Origin: Alteromonadaceae bacterium Bs31
Lineage (GTDB): Bacteria > Pseudomonadota > Gammaproteobacteria > Pseudomonadales > Cellvibrionaceae
Direction: 5' to 3'
Assembly: GCA_900177435.1 (NCBI GenBank)
Contig: FXAI01000004.1
Coordinates: 62,001-126,000 of the forward strand
DNA: 64,000 bases
Position 1 is the first letter of the stretch, and every line of letters starts with the position of its first letter. A program made the translations under genes and the position numbers. The notes beneath the pieces were generated by a model, which was not told the origin of the DNA, searched no databases, and worked only from the letters and a program-made list of their open reading frames with translations. Below, in pieces: positions 50,399 through 59,212 of this stretch.

Positions 50399-52473
50399 GC
50401 GTAAGTGTTCGGCACAATACCCAGTGGATGGGGCCAACCCCGCTGTGGGCAAAGCAGTCCACCGCAGGCTTGCAGGTAGCGGGAAATCTGGCGGCCATAC
50501 CGCAGGTTTTACGCTTTGCCAATGATAGCTTTATGGAAGAGTTTCTGGAGGTGATTAATACACAACCGCGCAAGCTCAGTGAGTATGTGCTGCAGCAAAA
50601 AGAAACCTGGCGCAAGCCTATGACGCCGCCGGAAAAAACTGCCTATCCGGAAAACGAAACAGCCATCTCAAAATTGCTCACTCGCACCCGCAGTAAAACA
50701 GATTTATTAAAAGTGCCGGATAAAGTTGTCATAAACACAGAGACGCCTACTCATCCACCGGCCATCACCGAACAGCAGCCGGAACTGTTAAAGCTTTACC
50801 AACCTGGGCATCAACGTCACTACTTGATTACCGCCGCACTGGTAAAAAATGAATTCGGCCTGCCGGATAAAAAGTTGGAAATCACCAATAAGGAAAAAGT
50901 GTCGTTTGTGGTTCGGCGCTTAATGCCGCCGGACGACGCGAATGATCCGCACCACAAAAAATTATCCGAAGACACACTGCCCGACTCCAGCTGGAGTGAG
51001 CACGCTTTTATAAAAACCCCTCGCGGCAATGTGTGGAAAAAAATTGGCCAGTACGCAAGAGACACCAGTCATCTTATGTCGGCTGAAGAGGAACTGCCCA
51101 TGTTTCCCAGCAGTTTCGCCGGGGACTGTTGCGACAGGGTCTTGTACAGCGGCACTATTCCAGTGGCGCGTCGTGAACAATGGATGACCGCACCAGAAGA
51201 AAGTGGCGAACCGAGCCTGGCGCAACAGCAAACACAGGGGAATATCGATTCGCTGGCGAAAGCAATATTTGTAATGGATGTTGCTGAACCCTGGCGTGCC
51301 TTAATGAATAAAGCCGCATTCGCCTCGGGCAGTATGAACCGCAGCTTTGATGAGTTTCCCGAAGAGGACGGCGCGGGCGATCTGGATAGACTGCGCCAGT
51401 GCAATAGTTTACGAGATCAGATTCAAACGGGCTCCTGGTACATTCTTTTGGATTTTAGTGATTTTCTGGAACAACACCTGCCAGAGATCTGGGCGGTTAT
51501 CGCGGGCGATGCTACGCGCGAAAGTCTGGAGAGCAAAGCAAGGGAATTTTACGACTTGCTTCACGCCACCACCTTTAACAGTGTGCTGCGTTCTAAAATT
51601 GCCCGCTCGCCCATTTCCGGCTATCGCTCCCGCTTAAGCGAGGCCTTGTTGGCCATACGCGCCTTTCGTGAAAAGCTGGAGAGTGTAGAAATTCCTCTGC
51701 TGAGGCGTAGCGAAAGCGACAGCGTTACAACGGAAATATTTAATAACGCTACTCAGAACTGGCCCGATTTTATTTTCCCCTTCGCCGACCCGGAACACCC
51801 CACAACAGTGCCGCCCATCAATGGCGCAGTCAGTGTATATGCCCCAATAGACGAGGAAAGGGACAAGCAAAAACTGCAGGCCTTAGTCGATTTGTTGGGC
51901 GAGCTGCTACCCAAGGATACCGAAAATTACGCGAGCGATATTCCCCTGCAAACCAGCCTGATGGATAACAATCGCGGCTGGTTTGTTATTCGCTGTGTCT
52001 ATCAGCGGCCCAATTGTGGTCCCCTGTTTCCCGCCTTGGTAAGCAGGCCTACCTGGGTACTTCAAATGGCGCCGTTTTTTGATCCGGATGCCCCAGCACG
52101 GCCAATTCGTATACCCATGCCCATGGATATTTCTCCGGCGGGTTTGCGAAAGTACAGCAAGAATACCGGTTTTATCTTGTCTGACATGCTGTGTGGTGGC
52201 GTAAAAAAAATGCGCAGCTACACCCTCGGTGATTTGGTTTTGTCAGTGTTGCCCTGGCCATTTCATAAAGACTTGCCCGACCCAGGAAAAACCGGCCCAT
52301 GTAAGGAAAACGGCTTGGAATTTGGCATGATCTGTTCTCTGTCCATTCCCATTGTCACCCTTTGCGCATTTATTTTGTTAATTATTATGGTGGCGCTTTT
52401 TGATTTGTTTTTCCGCTGGATACCCTGGCTGATGATCTGTTTACCCATACCCGGTTTAAAAGGAAAAAATTAA
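50392..52473 (+). CDS. Unknown 693-residue eCIS protein with C-terminal membrane segments
   Basis: The start is ATG 50392 (GCAGGA ahead), overlapping the spike gene by 7 bases. The middle part is soluble and mixed alpha/beta with no domain I recognise. The last about 48 residues (from about 646) contain a long hydrophobic helix (LSIPIVTLCAFILLIIMVA) and a second aromatic one (RWIPWLMICLPIPGL). There is no signal peptide. The gene occupies the slot where PVC/Afp loci keep Pvc9/Pvc10 neighbours, between spike and gp25. The membrane tail suggests an anchor or a receptor in the producing cell, or a docking protein; a PAAR-like tip is not seen. This is an inference from topology only. Confidence 0.75.
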   Translation: MVGVSVRHNTQWMGPTPLWAKQSTAGLQVAGNLAAIPQVLRFANDSFMEEFLEVINTQPRKLSEYVLQQKETWRKPMTPPEKTAYPENETAISKLLTRTRSKTDLLKVPDKVVINTETPTHPPAITEQQPELLKLYQPGHQRHYLITAALVKNEFGLPDKKLEITNKEKVSFVVRRLMPPDDANDPHHKKLSEDTLPDSSWSEHAFIKTPRGNVWKKIGQYARDTSHLMSAEEELPMFPSSFAGDCCDRVLYSGTIPVARREQWMTAPEESGEPSLAQQQTQGNIDSLAKAIFVMDVAEPWRALMNKAAFASGSMNRSFDEFPEEDGAGDLDRLRQCNSLRDQIQTGSWYILLDFSDFLEQHLPEIWAVIAGDATRESLESKAREFYDLLHATTFNSVLRSKIARSPISGYRSRLSEALLAIRAFREKLESVEIPLLRRSESDSVTTEIFNNATQNWPDFIFPFADPEHPTTVPPINGAVSVYAPIDEERDKQKLQALVDLLGELLPKDTENYASDIPLQTSLMDNNRGWFVIRCVYQRPNCGPLFPALVSRPTWVLQMAPFFDPDAPARPIRIPMPMDISPAGLRKYSKNTGFILSDMLCGGVKKMRSYTLGDLVLSVLPWPFHKDLPDPGKTGPCKENGLEFGMICSLSIPIVTLCAFILLIIMVALFDLFFRWIPWLMICLPIPGLKGKN

Positions 52474-52857
52474 ATGGCACAGGCAAATTTAAATTGGCCT
52501 TTATTCCCTTTACCCGACAGCGAAGGCCTTCTTCACTTTCCCTCATTGGAGCAGAGCGTAAAACAAAACCTGCAAATTATTTTGCGCACTGCACCCGGCC
52601 AACAACTCATGCGCCCCGGCTACGGTGGTGGGCTGGAAAATTATTTACACGAACAAAACAGCTTGAGCACCCGGCGACGAATTCGCGACTTAATTGTGGA
52701 AGCCATTGGCCGCTGGGAAACCCGCATAATTCTGGACCGGGTTGAAGTCTGGCCGGTGGAGGAATCCGCAAGCAGTTTAAAAATAGAAATCGCCTTCCGC
52801 CTGAAGCGCACCAACGAGCCGCAACAGATGGACGTAAGCATGGAGCTGGAGGCTTAG
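52474..52857 (+). CDS. gp25-like baseplate wedge protein (Pvc9-like)
   Basis: A 127-residue protein of the gpW/gp25 family: FPSLEQSVKQNLQIILRTAPGQQLMRPGYG, in which TAPGxRxMRPxYG is the family signature, then LIVEAIGRWETRIIL and DRVEVWP. It joins the wedge to the sheath start. It follows the preceding stop directly and is 1 base from the next gene. Confidence 0.95.
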   Translation: MAQANLNWPLFPLPDSEGLLHFPSLEQSVKQNLQIILRTAPGQQLMRPGYGGGLENYLHEQNSLSTRRRIRDLIVEAIGRWETRIILDRVEVWPVEESASSLKIEIAFRLKRTNEPQQMDVSMELEA

Positions 52858-52858
52858 T

Positions 52859-55114
52859 ATGCCCAATTTATTCCCCGCACCACCGGCCATTGACGATCGC
52901 CGTTTTGACGACCTGGTGGCAGAACTGTTGGCCCGAGTACCGGCACACACGCCTGAGTGGAAGCCCCAGGAAGGTGACCCCGGTCGCACGCTAATTGAAT
53001 TGTTTGCCTGGCTGGCCGACACCATTTTGTATCGCGCCAATTTAATTCCCGAAAAACAACGCCTGGCATTTTTGGAATTATTGGGTAAGCCCTTAAGCCC
53101 CGCGCGTGCGGCCAGAGGTTTGGTTCGCTTGCAGCCAGTTAACCCGGTAACCATTGCTCAGCTTGTTACCCGTGAATCGCTTATTGCCGGGCCGGTGAAT
53201 TTCGAAACCACCGAAGACATTAATTTATTACCGGTAACGGGAGATTGTTACTACAAACGCGAACTGAGCGAAACAGAACAGAGTGAACTGGCAGATGTAC
53301 TCAGTGAGTTGAAAGACTTTCACGAGCTGGATGATATCGCCGGTTACGTTACCGAGCGGGCCTTCGATCCAGACCTTCACTTGCCGAGCCCCCTCAATGT
53401 GGCAGAGCAAGTGGTGGATAAATGTCTCTGGCTGGTACTCTTGGCTCCCACCCCTGCAGACGTGGAAGCGGTTAAGGCAAGCCTAGCCGGGGCCGACTCT
53501 GGTCAGGCGCAGCAGCTTATGCTGGGCTTCGACCCCGGCTACCAGATAGCTGAAGCGCTGGATGACATAGAGCTGGGTGGTGAGGTGGACTTTAGCATTG
53601 CCATCAGCACCGGTGAGCTGGACGAACAGGGTCAGCCTGTTTACCTGCCGCTGGATATTAGCGATGACCCGCAAAACCCCAATAGCACCGCTGGGCTTAC
53701 CCGACGCGGAATGATGAAACTCACGCTGCCAGCCAGCACCAGTAGTATTGGTGTTGTTGGTGGTGATGTTCGCAGCGATGCCAATGCCGGTGTAGGCGCG
53801 CGACCACCGCGTCTGGACGACCCGGAAAAAATCGCTCGCGCGGTGGCGTGGTTGCGGGTTCAGTTTGACAGTAGCCTGTCCAATTTGCCGATCGGCTACC
53901 TCGGCATTAACACCGTGACGGTGGAACAACGCATTAGCATTCGCAATCAAGTGGTGGCCCAGAGCAATGGCAGTGCCGACCAGCTGGTGCAATTGCCGTG
54001 GAAGAACCTACAGAAGCAATCGCTGGAATTGCAGGTCGATGAAACCGGCCGCGGCTATGTAAGCTGGCAACGGGTGGACGACCTGGCTCTGTATGGCCGG
54101 GACGATAGCGTTTATGTGCTAAACCCCGGGCTGGCCACGCTGCAGTTTGGTAATGGTGTATTCGGTCGTATTCCTGAGGCTGGGCGGCGCATTCGTATCG
54201 CTTCTGCCTGGGCCGGTGGTGGCAGTGAAGGCAACCTTAAAAAAGGCAGTTTAACGAGCATCAGTGCGCGCGGTTTGGACGGCAATTTACTGGGCCAGCC
54301 GCTCACCCTCACGCAAGTGGTGGCAACCGAGGGGGGCAGCGATGCCGAAACCCTGGCTGAAGCGGAAAGGCGTTTGCCTGCCTGGTTAAAACACCGCAAT
54401 CGCGCGGTGGTGGAAGACGATTATCGACACTTAGCGCTGGAAACCCCCGGTGTGGATATCGGCCGAGTGGAAGTATTGCCGCGCTTTCTGCCGCTGCAGC
54501 GCAGTGACAATAAACCCGGTGTAGTGTCGGTAATGGTGCTGCCGCAAAAAGAACGGCTTAGCCCACCCAATGCGCGGGCCGATAAACCGCTGGTTACCCG
54601 TGTTTACCAGCAGCTGAAAGCCCGCACGCCTATTGCCGCCGAGCTCTACGTGATCAGCTGCGAATACCTGCCCATAGCGCTCAGTATCGCCATCAGTTTG
54701 CGCCAGGGTTTTAGCCGCGATCAGGTCATTTACGACGTAAAACAGGCCTTTAAAGAATACCTCTGGAGCTTGCCTCCCCATGGTCCCTTTGGCGAGGGCT
54801 GGCCCCTGGGCAGAAAAGTGGGCGACCGGGAAATGGAAGTGGTTGCCGCGCGCGTTGCCGGGGTGCGCGAGGTGGCTGGCTGTAATATTTTTCAGCGCAT
54901 TGAGCAAAGCTGGAAAAAGCTTGCACGGCTTCGCCCCAGTGACCCCGTTAACCTCACCCTGCAAAAGTGGCAGCTGCCAGAGTTGCTGGGTGTGGTGGTG
55001 ACGATTGGCAATAGCCCCGAAGAGGAGCTTACTGGCCTGTTCGGTTCACCCAAAGTGGGTAGTGGCGATGGCAGCGATTTTACCGCTGTGCCGGTTATTC
55101 CCGAGGTGTGCTGA
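52859..55114 (+). CDS. Baseplate J-like wedge protein (Pvc11-like)
   Basis: The 751-residue protein opens with the putative baseplate assembly pattern: DLVAELLARVPAHTPEW, then GDPGRTLIELFAWLADTILYRAN, then LAFLELLGKPLSPARAARG. The middle to C-terminal part has gpJ-type segments (ATLQFGNGVFGRIPEAGRRI, LKHRNRAVVEDDYRHLALET, VARVEVLPR-like). It is the main wedge subunit that forms the hexameric baseplate with the gpI-like protein. The stop overlaps the next start (TGATG). Length is usual for eCIS members of this family. Confidence 0.93.
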   Translation: MPNLFPAPPAIDDRRFDDLVAELLARVPAHTPEWKPQEGDPGRTLIELFAWLADTILYRANLIPEKQRLAFLELLGKPLSPARAARGLVRLQPVNPVTIAQLVTRESLIAGPVNFETTEDINLLPVTGDCYYKRELSETEQSELADVLSELKDFHELDDIAGYVTERAFDPDLHLPSPLNVAEQVVDKCLWLVLLAPTPADVEAVKASLAGADSGQAQQLMLGFDPGYQIAEALDDIELGGEVDFSIAISTGELDEQGQPVYLPLDISDDPQNPNSTAGLTRRGMMKLTLPASTSSIGVVGGDVRSDANAGVGARPPRLDDPEKIARAVAWLRVQFDSSLSNLPIGYLGINTVTVEQRISIRNQVVAQSNGSADQLVQLPWKNLQKQSLELQVDETGRGYVSWQRVDDLALYGRDDSVYVLNPGLATLQFGNGVFGRIPEAGRRIRIASAWAGGGSEGNLKKGSLTSISARGLDGNLLGQPLTLTQVVATEGGSDAETLAEAERRLPAWLKHRNRAVVEDDYRHLALETPGVDIGRVEVLPRFLPLQRSDNKPGVVSVMVLPQKERLSPPNARADKPLVTRVYQQLKARTPIAAELYVISCEYLPIALSIAISLRQGFSRDQVIYDVKQAFKEYLWSLPPHGPFGEGWPLGRKVGDREMEVVAARVAGVREVAGCNIFQRIEQSWKKLARLRPSDPVNLTLQKWQLPELLGVVVTIGNSPEEELTGLFGSPKVGSGDGSDFTAVPVIPEVC

Positions 55115-57681
55115 TGGATGCCAACGGGCAGAAATTCTGGATGCTGGCAGAGGAAAATCATTTTGATTATTCCGGTGAAGCTGCCCAGGTGAGTTACGAC
55201 CGCAACAAGCGTTGCCTCAAGCTTGCTCGCCAGCGAAATCAAATGTCGTTTGTGGGTGAACAGGCAGCGGCGCAAGCCTTTATCGAACAAATTCCCTCTT
55301 GCATGGATGGCTACGACAATCTGGCCTGGTGGGATGCCGAACAAAACCGGGTTATGGCCCATGGTGCTTTCGCGGGTGCCGTGGAAATCTATTCTCCGCC
55401 CTTGTTGGCGGAGGATGAAGCTGAGTTCAGCAATGAGCCCACCGACCTGGTGATGGGCTTTGATGGTGTCTTCTACATTGCCATAAACGACAGGGTGATA
55501 ATGAAAGACCGGCGCCAGCGCTGGGATGATGTGCAGCTGCGTCGGGAGGCTTTTTCTCCCTGGCGAATGGCGGCCTCTTCCAACGGCGGTGTGTGGTTGC
55601 TGGACAGAGATTCCGGTCGTCTGGGCCGGCTGATTGGTCAGCCACCGGCCAAGCGCCTGGCTCGGCCAGGCACTCCGGAGCGGGCCACGGTTTGCGATAG
55701 TCACGATGACCCCCCTCGAATTCTCGAACTCTCTGCCAGTTTCTTTGGTGATGATGAAACTCCGGTGGCAATCGCCGCCAGTCATGATGATCAGTTGGCG
55801 GTAATGAGCTGGCTTGGCGACGGCACAGGCCTGATTCGCTTTATTCGCCAGCAGAACGATGGCAGCCTGGCGGTGAGTGAAGCCTATCCCCTAAGCGGTG
55901 TCAGCTTCCCCTGCAGCCTGAGTTGGCACGGCAATGGTTTGTTGGCTGTTTTGGTGGCAGGGGATTATCGCGAGATCCCGGTGTACGCCGTGGCCAATGC
56001 TGGAGAAAACTGGTGGCCAGTGGGCGACCTGTATCCGCTGGCGGACAACTTTATTCAGGCTCCTTTTGTTCATACCCTCAGCGCCCATGCTCACTACCCG
56101 GTGCTGGCGGCCAATGCTGAAGTGCAAGCTAAAACCGTACGCAAACTGTCGTTCCCCTTTTACAGTAAAAAGGGCTTCGCCTGGAATAACAACAATCTGC
56201 AGCTGCTGGATAGCGAGCAGCAGGATACCACCTGGCATCGGCTCTATCTGGAAGCGCGCATTCCGCAAGCTTGCGGTATTCGAGTTTTTCTCAGCGCCAG
56301 TGAGAGCTGGCAGCGGCCGCTGCAAATTCCCCATGAACACCGCTTTGGCGACAGCTATACCGATGACCCTAACTACAGCGGCCCGCAGGCCTGCTGGGAG
56401 CCCTTCGCATCGGAAATTCCCCATAGCGAGGGATTTATTCCCTGTGATATCGAGCGCAACCGTTGCGGCCTTTTTTCCGTCCTGATTCAGCGCAGTGGTA
56501 AAAAAAGCCGGGCCTTGCGTGGCCGGTATTTACATTTGCACATCGAATTGAATGGCACGGGCCGCAGCAGCCCGGAAATCTATGCAGTGCGTGCCTATGG
56601 TTCGCGTTTTTCCTACGTTAATGAATACCTGCCGCCGCTCTATCACGAGACCATTACCGAGCCGGAAGCCAATCAAGACGGCGCGGCAACGCGTGCGGAT
56701 TTTCTCGATCGCTTTGTGGCCAACTTCGAAGGTGTGCTTACCCGCCTGGAAGGTCAGGTTGGCGAGGCGCACCGGCTTAGCTTGCCGGAAACGGCAGCCA
56801 GCCAAAGTCTACCCTGGTTGGCCAACTGGACGGGCACCTGTCTGGATCAGGCTATGGCCACTGAGGATCAGCGAAAGGTGTTGCGGGCCTCGCATTTTCT
56901 AAACCGTTGGCGGGGCACGCTGGGCGGTGTGGCCGCTGCCTTGGAGCTGGCTAGCGGGGGTGATTTTCAGCAGGGCCGTTTTTCAGGGGGTGCGGTGTCT
57001 AGCGGGCAAATAGTGCTGCTGGAGGATTACCGCCTGCGGCGTACCTTCGCCACCATTATTGGCGCCAAGCTCGACGACGATAAGGACCCATTAACACTCG
57101 CAGGACGAGTCTCCGGCAATTCCTTTGTGGGGGACACCCTTTTTATTGGCGATGAAAACCGCAAGGAATTTCTCGCCCTGTTCAGTGCGGATCTAGCGGT
57201 GTCCGAGAGCGAACAGCAGGCCATCGACGATTTGTTCGACCGCTTGGCCAACCGGCTTACCTTGCTTGTGCATGCCGACATGCCTGAGCAACAGCGGGAT
57301 TTGATACGCCAGGTGGCCGAGCGGGAAGTACCGGCCCACGTGCAGTTTCGCATACTCAGCGCTTCGCCTCGTTTTCTGGTGGGTATGGCCTCGCTGGTGG
57401 GAGTGGATACCTGGCTGGGGCAGAAACCGGGCCCGAAGGTGGCGCGTGTCGGCCAGTCACATCTCAGCAGAAACAGCTATATCACCGGCCCGGCAGCGCT
57501 GGACCCGCGCCTGGAAGGCATGGGCTCGGGTTTGCCCAGAGGCATAGAGCAGCCACCGGAAGCCGTCATTAGCGATGTCACTGTGGCCCATGGCGAAGCC
57601 ATCGTGCTGGACGCAAGTGCTTCCCGGGCCTGGCAGGGCAGGCGTATTACCGAATACCACTGGTCAATTAATGAGGAATAA
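55114..57681 (+). CDS. gpI-like tail/baseplate protein (Pvc12-like) with N-terminal propeller-like region
   Basis: Starting at ATG 55114 (overlapping the previous stop), the product has 855 residues. Residues 1 to about 340 contain repeated short beta segments (DLVMGFDGVFYIAINDRV, WRMAASSNGGVWLLDRDSG), suggesting a beta-propeller. About 500-760 is the conserved phage tail protein domain (NEYLPPLYHE, DFLDRFVANFEGVLTRLEGQ, LNRWRGTLGGVAAALELASG). The C-terminal about 40 residues (PPEAVISDVTVAHGEAIVLD, then RITEYHW) look like the first half of a PKD/Ig domain that stops short. The next gene begins with what looks like its second half. This protein should complete the baseplate wedge. Confidence 0.88.
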   Translation: MDANGQKFWMLAEENHFDYSGEAAQVSYDRNKRCLKLARQRNQMSFVGEQAAAQAFIEQIPSCMDGYDNLAWWDAEQNRVMAHGAFAGAVEIYSPPLLAEDEAEFSNEPTDLVMGFDGVFYIAINDRVIMKDRRQRWDDVQLRREAFSPWRMAASSNGGVWLLDRDSGRLGRLIGQPPAKRLARPGTPERATVCDSHDDPPRILELSASFFGDDETPVAIAASHDDQLAVMSWLGDGTGLIRFIRQQNDGSLAVSEAYPLSGVSFPCSLSWHGNGLLAVLVAGDYREIPVYAVANAGENWWPVGDLYPLADNFIQAPFVHTLSAHAHYPVLAANAEVQAKTVRKLSFPFYSKKGFAWNNNNLQLLDSEQQDTTWHRLYLEARIPQACGIRVFLSASESWQRPLQIPHEHRFGDSYTDDPNYSGPQACWEPFASEIPHSEGFIPCDIERNRCGLFSVLIQRSGKKSRALRGRYLHLHIELNGTGRSSPEIYAVRAYGSRFSYVNEYLPPLYHETITEPEANQDGAATRADFLDRFVANFEGVLTRLEGQVGEAHRLSLPETAASQSLPWLANWTGTCLDQAMATEDQRKVLRASHFLNRWRGTLGGVAAALELASGGDFQQGRFSGGAVSSGQIVLLEDYRLRRTFATIIGAKLDDDKDPLTLAGRVSGNSFVGDTLFIGDENRKEFLALFSADLAVSESEQQAIDDLFDRLANRLTLLVHADMPEQQRDLIRQVAEREVPAHVQFRILSASPRFLVGMASLVGVDTWLGQKPGPKVARVGQSHLSRNSYITGPAALDPRLEGMGSGLPRGIEQPPEAVISDVTVAHGEAIVLDASASRAWQGRRITEYHWSINEE

Positions 57682-57684
57682 ATC

Positions 57685-58038
57685 ATGACAACTGTAAATA
57701 TTGAGAAATTCAGAGAAGCGCAGGTAATGGAAACCCGCGACCCGGTGCTGGAAATAGAAATGGGGGACAGCCCACTAGAGCTTGGAGAGCATCGCTTTAA
57801 CCTGCAGGTATTCGATAACTCCGGCAACGAAAGTACTGCCGCCATTGTTTCGGTATTTATTATCGATACGGCTGCGCCCACGGCGATTTTGCGGGTGTTG
57901 AACAACCAGGGGCAGCCACTGTCCCGCATTCCTTTTGGCGAGACCTTCACCCTCGATGCCAGCCTCTCAACGGACACCGGCGGTGGAGCAATTGACCGCT
58001 ACGTATGGCGCATGATCAACCTTAACGACAACCAGTAA
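57685..58038 (+). CDS. Small PKD/Ig-like protein made of two half domains
   Basis: The 117-residue product lies in the same frame as the upstream gene, separated only by TAA ATC; GAGGAAT at the end of that gene is its ribosome binding site. Its first half (about 20-62: GEHRFNLQVFDNSGNESTAA) has the second-half strands of a PKD/Ig domain. Its second half (about 66-112: FGETFTLDASLST, RYVWRMI) has the first-half strands of another. Thus neither domain is complete within the chain. It probably assembles with the neighbours at the baseplate; no homologue can be named. Confidence 0.65.
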   Translation: MTTVNIEKFREAQVMETRDPVLEIEMGDSPLELGEHRFNLQVFDNSGNESTAAIVSVFIIDTAAPTAILRVLNNQGQPLSRIPFGETFTLDASLSTDTGGGAIDRYVWRMINLNDNQ

Positions 58039-58051
58039 ACAGGAAACTACC

Positions 58052-58372
58052 GTGGCCGATTTTGTCAGCAGAAAAACGGTGACTACGCGCAAACCACAGG
58101 TGCGGGTTGATCCCGGCTTGCCGCCGGGGGTGTACCTGATGGAAGTTCAACCCGTCACGGTAGGGGGCAAAGAACTATTGCCGGCCTATATGCGCATTGA
58201 AATGAGCGAGAACGAAATTCGCTTCAGTCCGGTGGAGTTAAAGCCAGATGACGATAAAGACCTGGAAGATCAGTTGCTGGAGCTGTTGGCTTTGCCGGCC
58301 CGGCTGATTGTGGATCTGGTGGGCACAATTTCAAGACGTATTCGAGAAATATCAGGAAGAGACGATGACTAG
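58052..58372 (+). CDS. Small eCIS protein beginning with the second half of a PKD/Ig-like domain
   Basis: The 106-residue product starts at GTG 58052 with ACAGGAA ahead. Residues about 14-50 (VDPGLPPGVYLMEVQPVTVG, then AYMRIEM) resemble the closing strands of a PKD/Ig fold and would complete the half domain at the end of the previous protein. The C-terminal part is a helix: LEDQLLELLALPARLIVDLV followed by a basic and acidic tail. The gene overlaps the next by 8 bases. Confidence 0.65.
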   Translation: MADFVSRKTVTTRKPQVRVDPGLPPGVYLMEVQPVTVGGKELLPAYMRIEMSENEIRFSPVELKPDDDKDLEDQLLELLALPARLIVDLVGTISRRIREISGRDDD

Positions 58373-59207
58373 TGTTGCAGACAGCCTGCTAAACAGCAGC
58401 AACCTTACAGACCGCGTCAACTATGAAACAGGCATCCTGCTTAACGACAAAGATTTTATTGCCGAGCAGACCTATCACCGGGGCAGGCTTGCGCGCAGCC
58501 TGCAGTACCTGGTGGGTGCCGGTACTGCCGCGGGTTTGCGCGTGGCTCACAGTGCCGCCACAGAGGCTACAGAAGAAGCCGCAGCCCAAGAAGAAAAATT
58601 GCAGGTGAACCCGGGGCTGGCCATCGACGCCTGGGGACGCCTAATCGAGCTACCCAAACATATGTGCATGCGCCTGAATCGCTGGTACGAGGCTCAACAG
58701 GCCACCAGCCTCAACCAAGCCTGGCACGCAGCAGGTGTTGCCTGGGGGGATGCTCCAGCCGGTGTCATTGTCGATCTGTTTATTCGCTTTCTTTCCTGCG
58801 AGCAGGGCAAGACCCCCTCATTTGCCATTGGCCCTTTCGACAGTGTCGACGCCGTGGTAGCGGAGCGTATTCGCGACAGTGCGGAATTACTGGTCACCCT
58901 TCGCAGCGAAGAAAACCCCGAGTTGCCTGCCAGCCCCTGGCCCGATATTTCTGCCATCGCCGAGCCTGCGGAGGCGGCCGAAACCATGCGCGAAGCGATT
59001 TTTACGGCCTGGCACGAGGGCGACCCGGAATTTGCCGAGCAGGGTGTGTTACTGGCGCGAGTAGTTATAGAAGCGAGTGAGCCCGCACCTGGCGAGGCCC
59101 CGCAGCGACTGGAGAATCGCAATGTCGCGGTAAACAACAGCCTGCGCCCTTTTGTTCTTTCCACCAACGCCCTGGCGCGTTGGCTCAACCTTAATCTTGC
59201 GGGATAA
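58365..59207 (+). CDS. eCIS accessory protein with shared N-terminal module (paralogue 1)
   Basis: The start is ATG 58365 (GGAAGAGACG ahead); the longer frame from 58308 lies inside the previous gene. In the 280-residue product, about 15-105 contain a module (NYETGILLNDKDFIAEQTYH, LVGAGTAAGLRVAHS, LQVNPGLAIDAWGRLIELP) also found in the next two proteins. The consensus reads as a short helix with Gln-Tyr, G-x-G-x-x-x-GL-x-V, and a PG-x-A-x-D-x-x-G-R beta turn. The remainder is alpha/beta and unrecognised. It is likely a baseplate or fibre-attachment component. Confidence 0.7.
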   Translation: MTSVADSLLNSSNLTDRVNYETGILLNDKDFIAEQTYHRGRLARSLQYLVGAGTAAGLRVAHSAATEATEEAAAQEEKLQVNPGLAIDAWGRLIELPKHMCMRLNRWYEAQQATSLNQAWHAAGVAWGDAPAGVIVDLFIRFLSCEQGKTPSFAIGPFDSVDAVVAERIRDSAELLVTLRSEENPELPASPWPDISAIAEPAEAAETMREAIFTAWHEGDPEFAEQGVLLARVVIEASEPAPGEAPQRLENRNVAVNNSLRPFVLSTNALARWLNLNLAG

Positions 59208-59212
59208 GCACC

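Noticed and set aside
57679-57684. Sequencing error separating one long ORF at the TAA before 57685
   Set aside because: A well-placed GAGGAAT and an ATG follow the stop, and the following gene boundary at 58038-58052 changes frame, which a single error at the first site would not explain. It was kept as an alternative in the split-domain finding.
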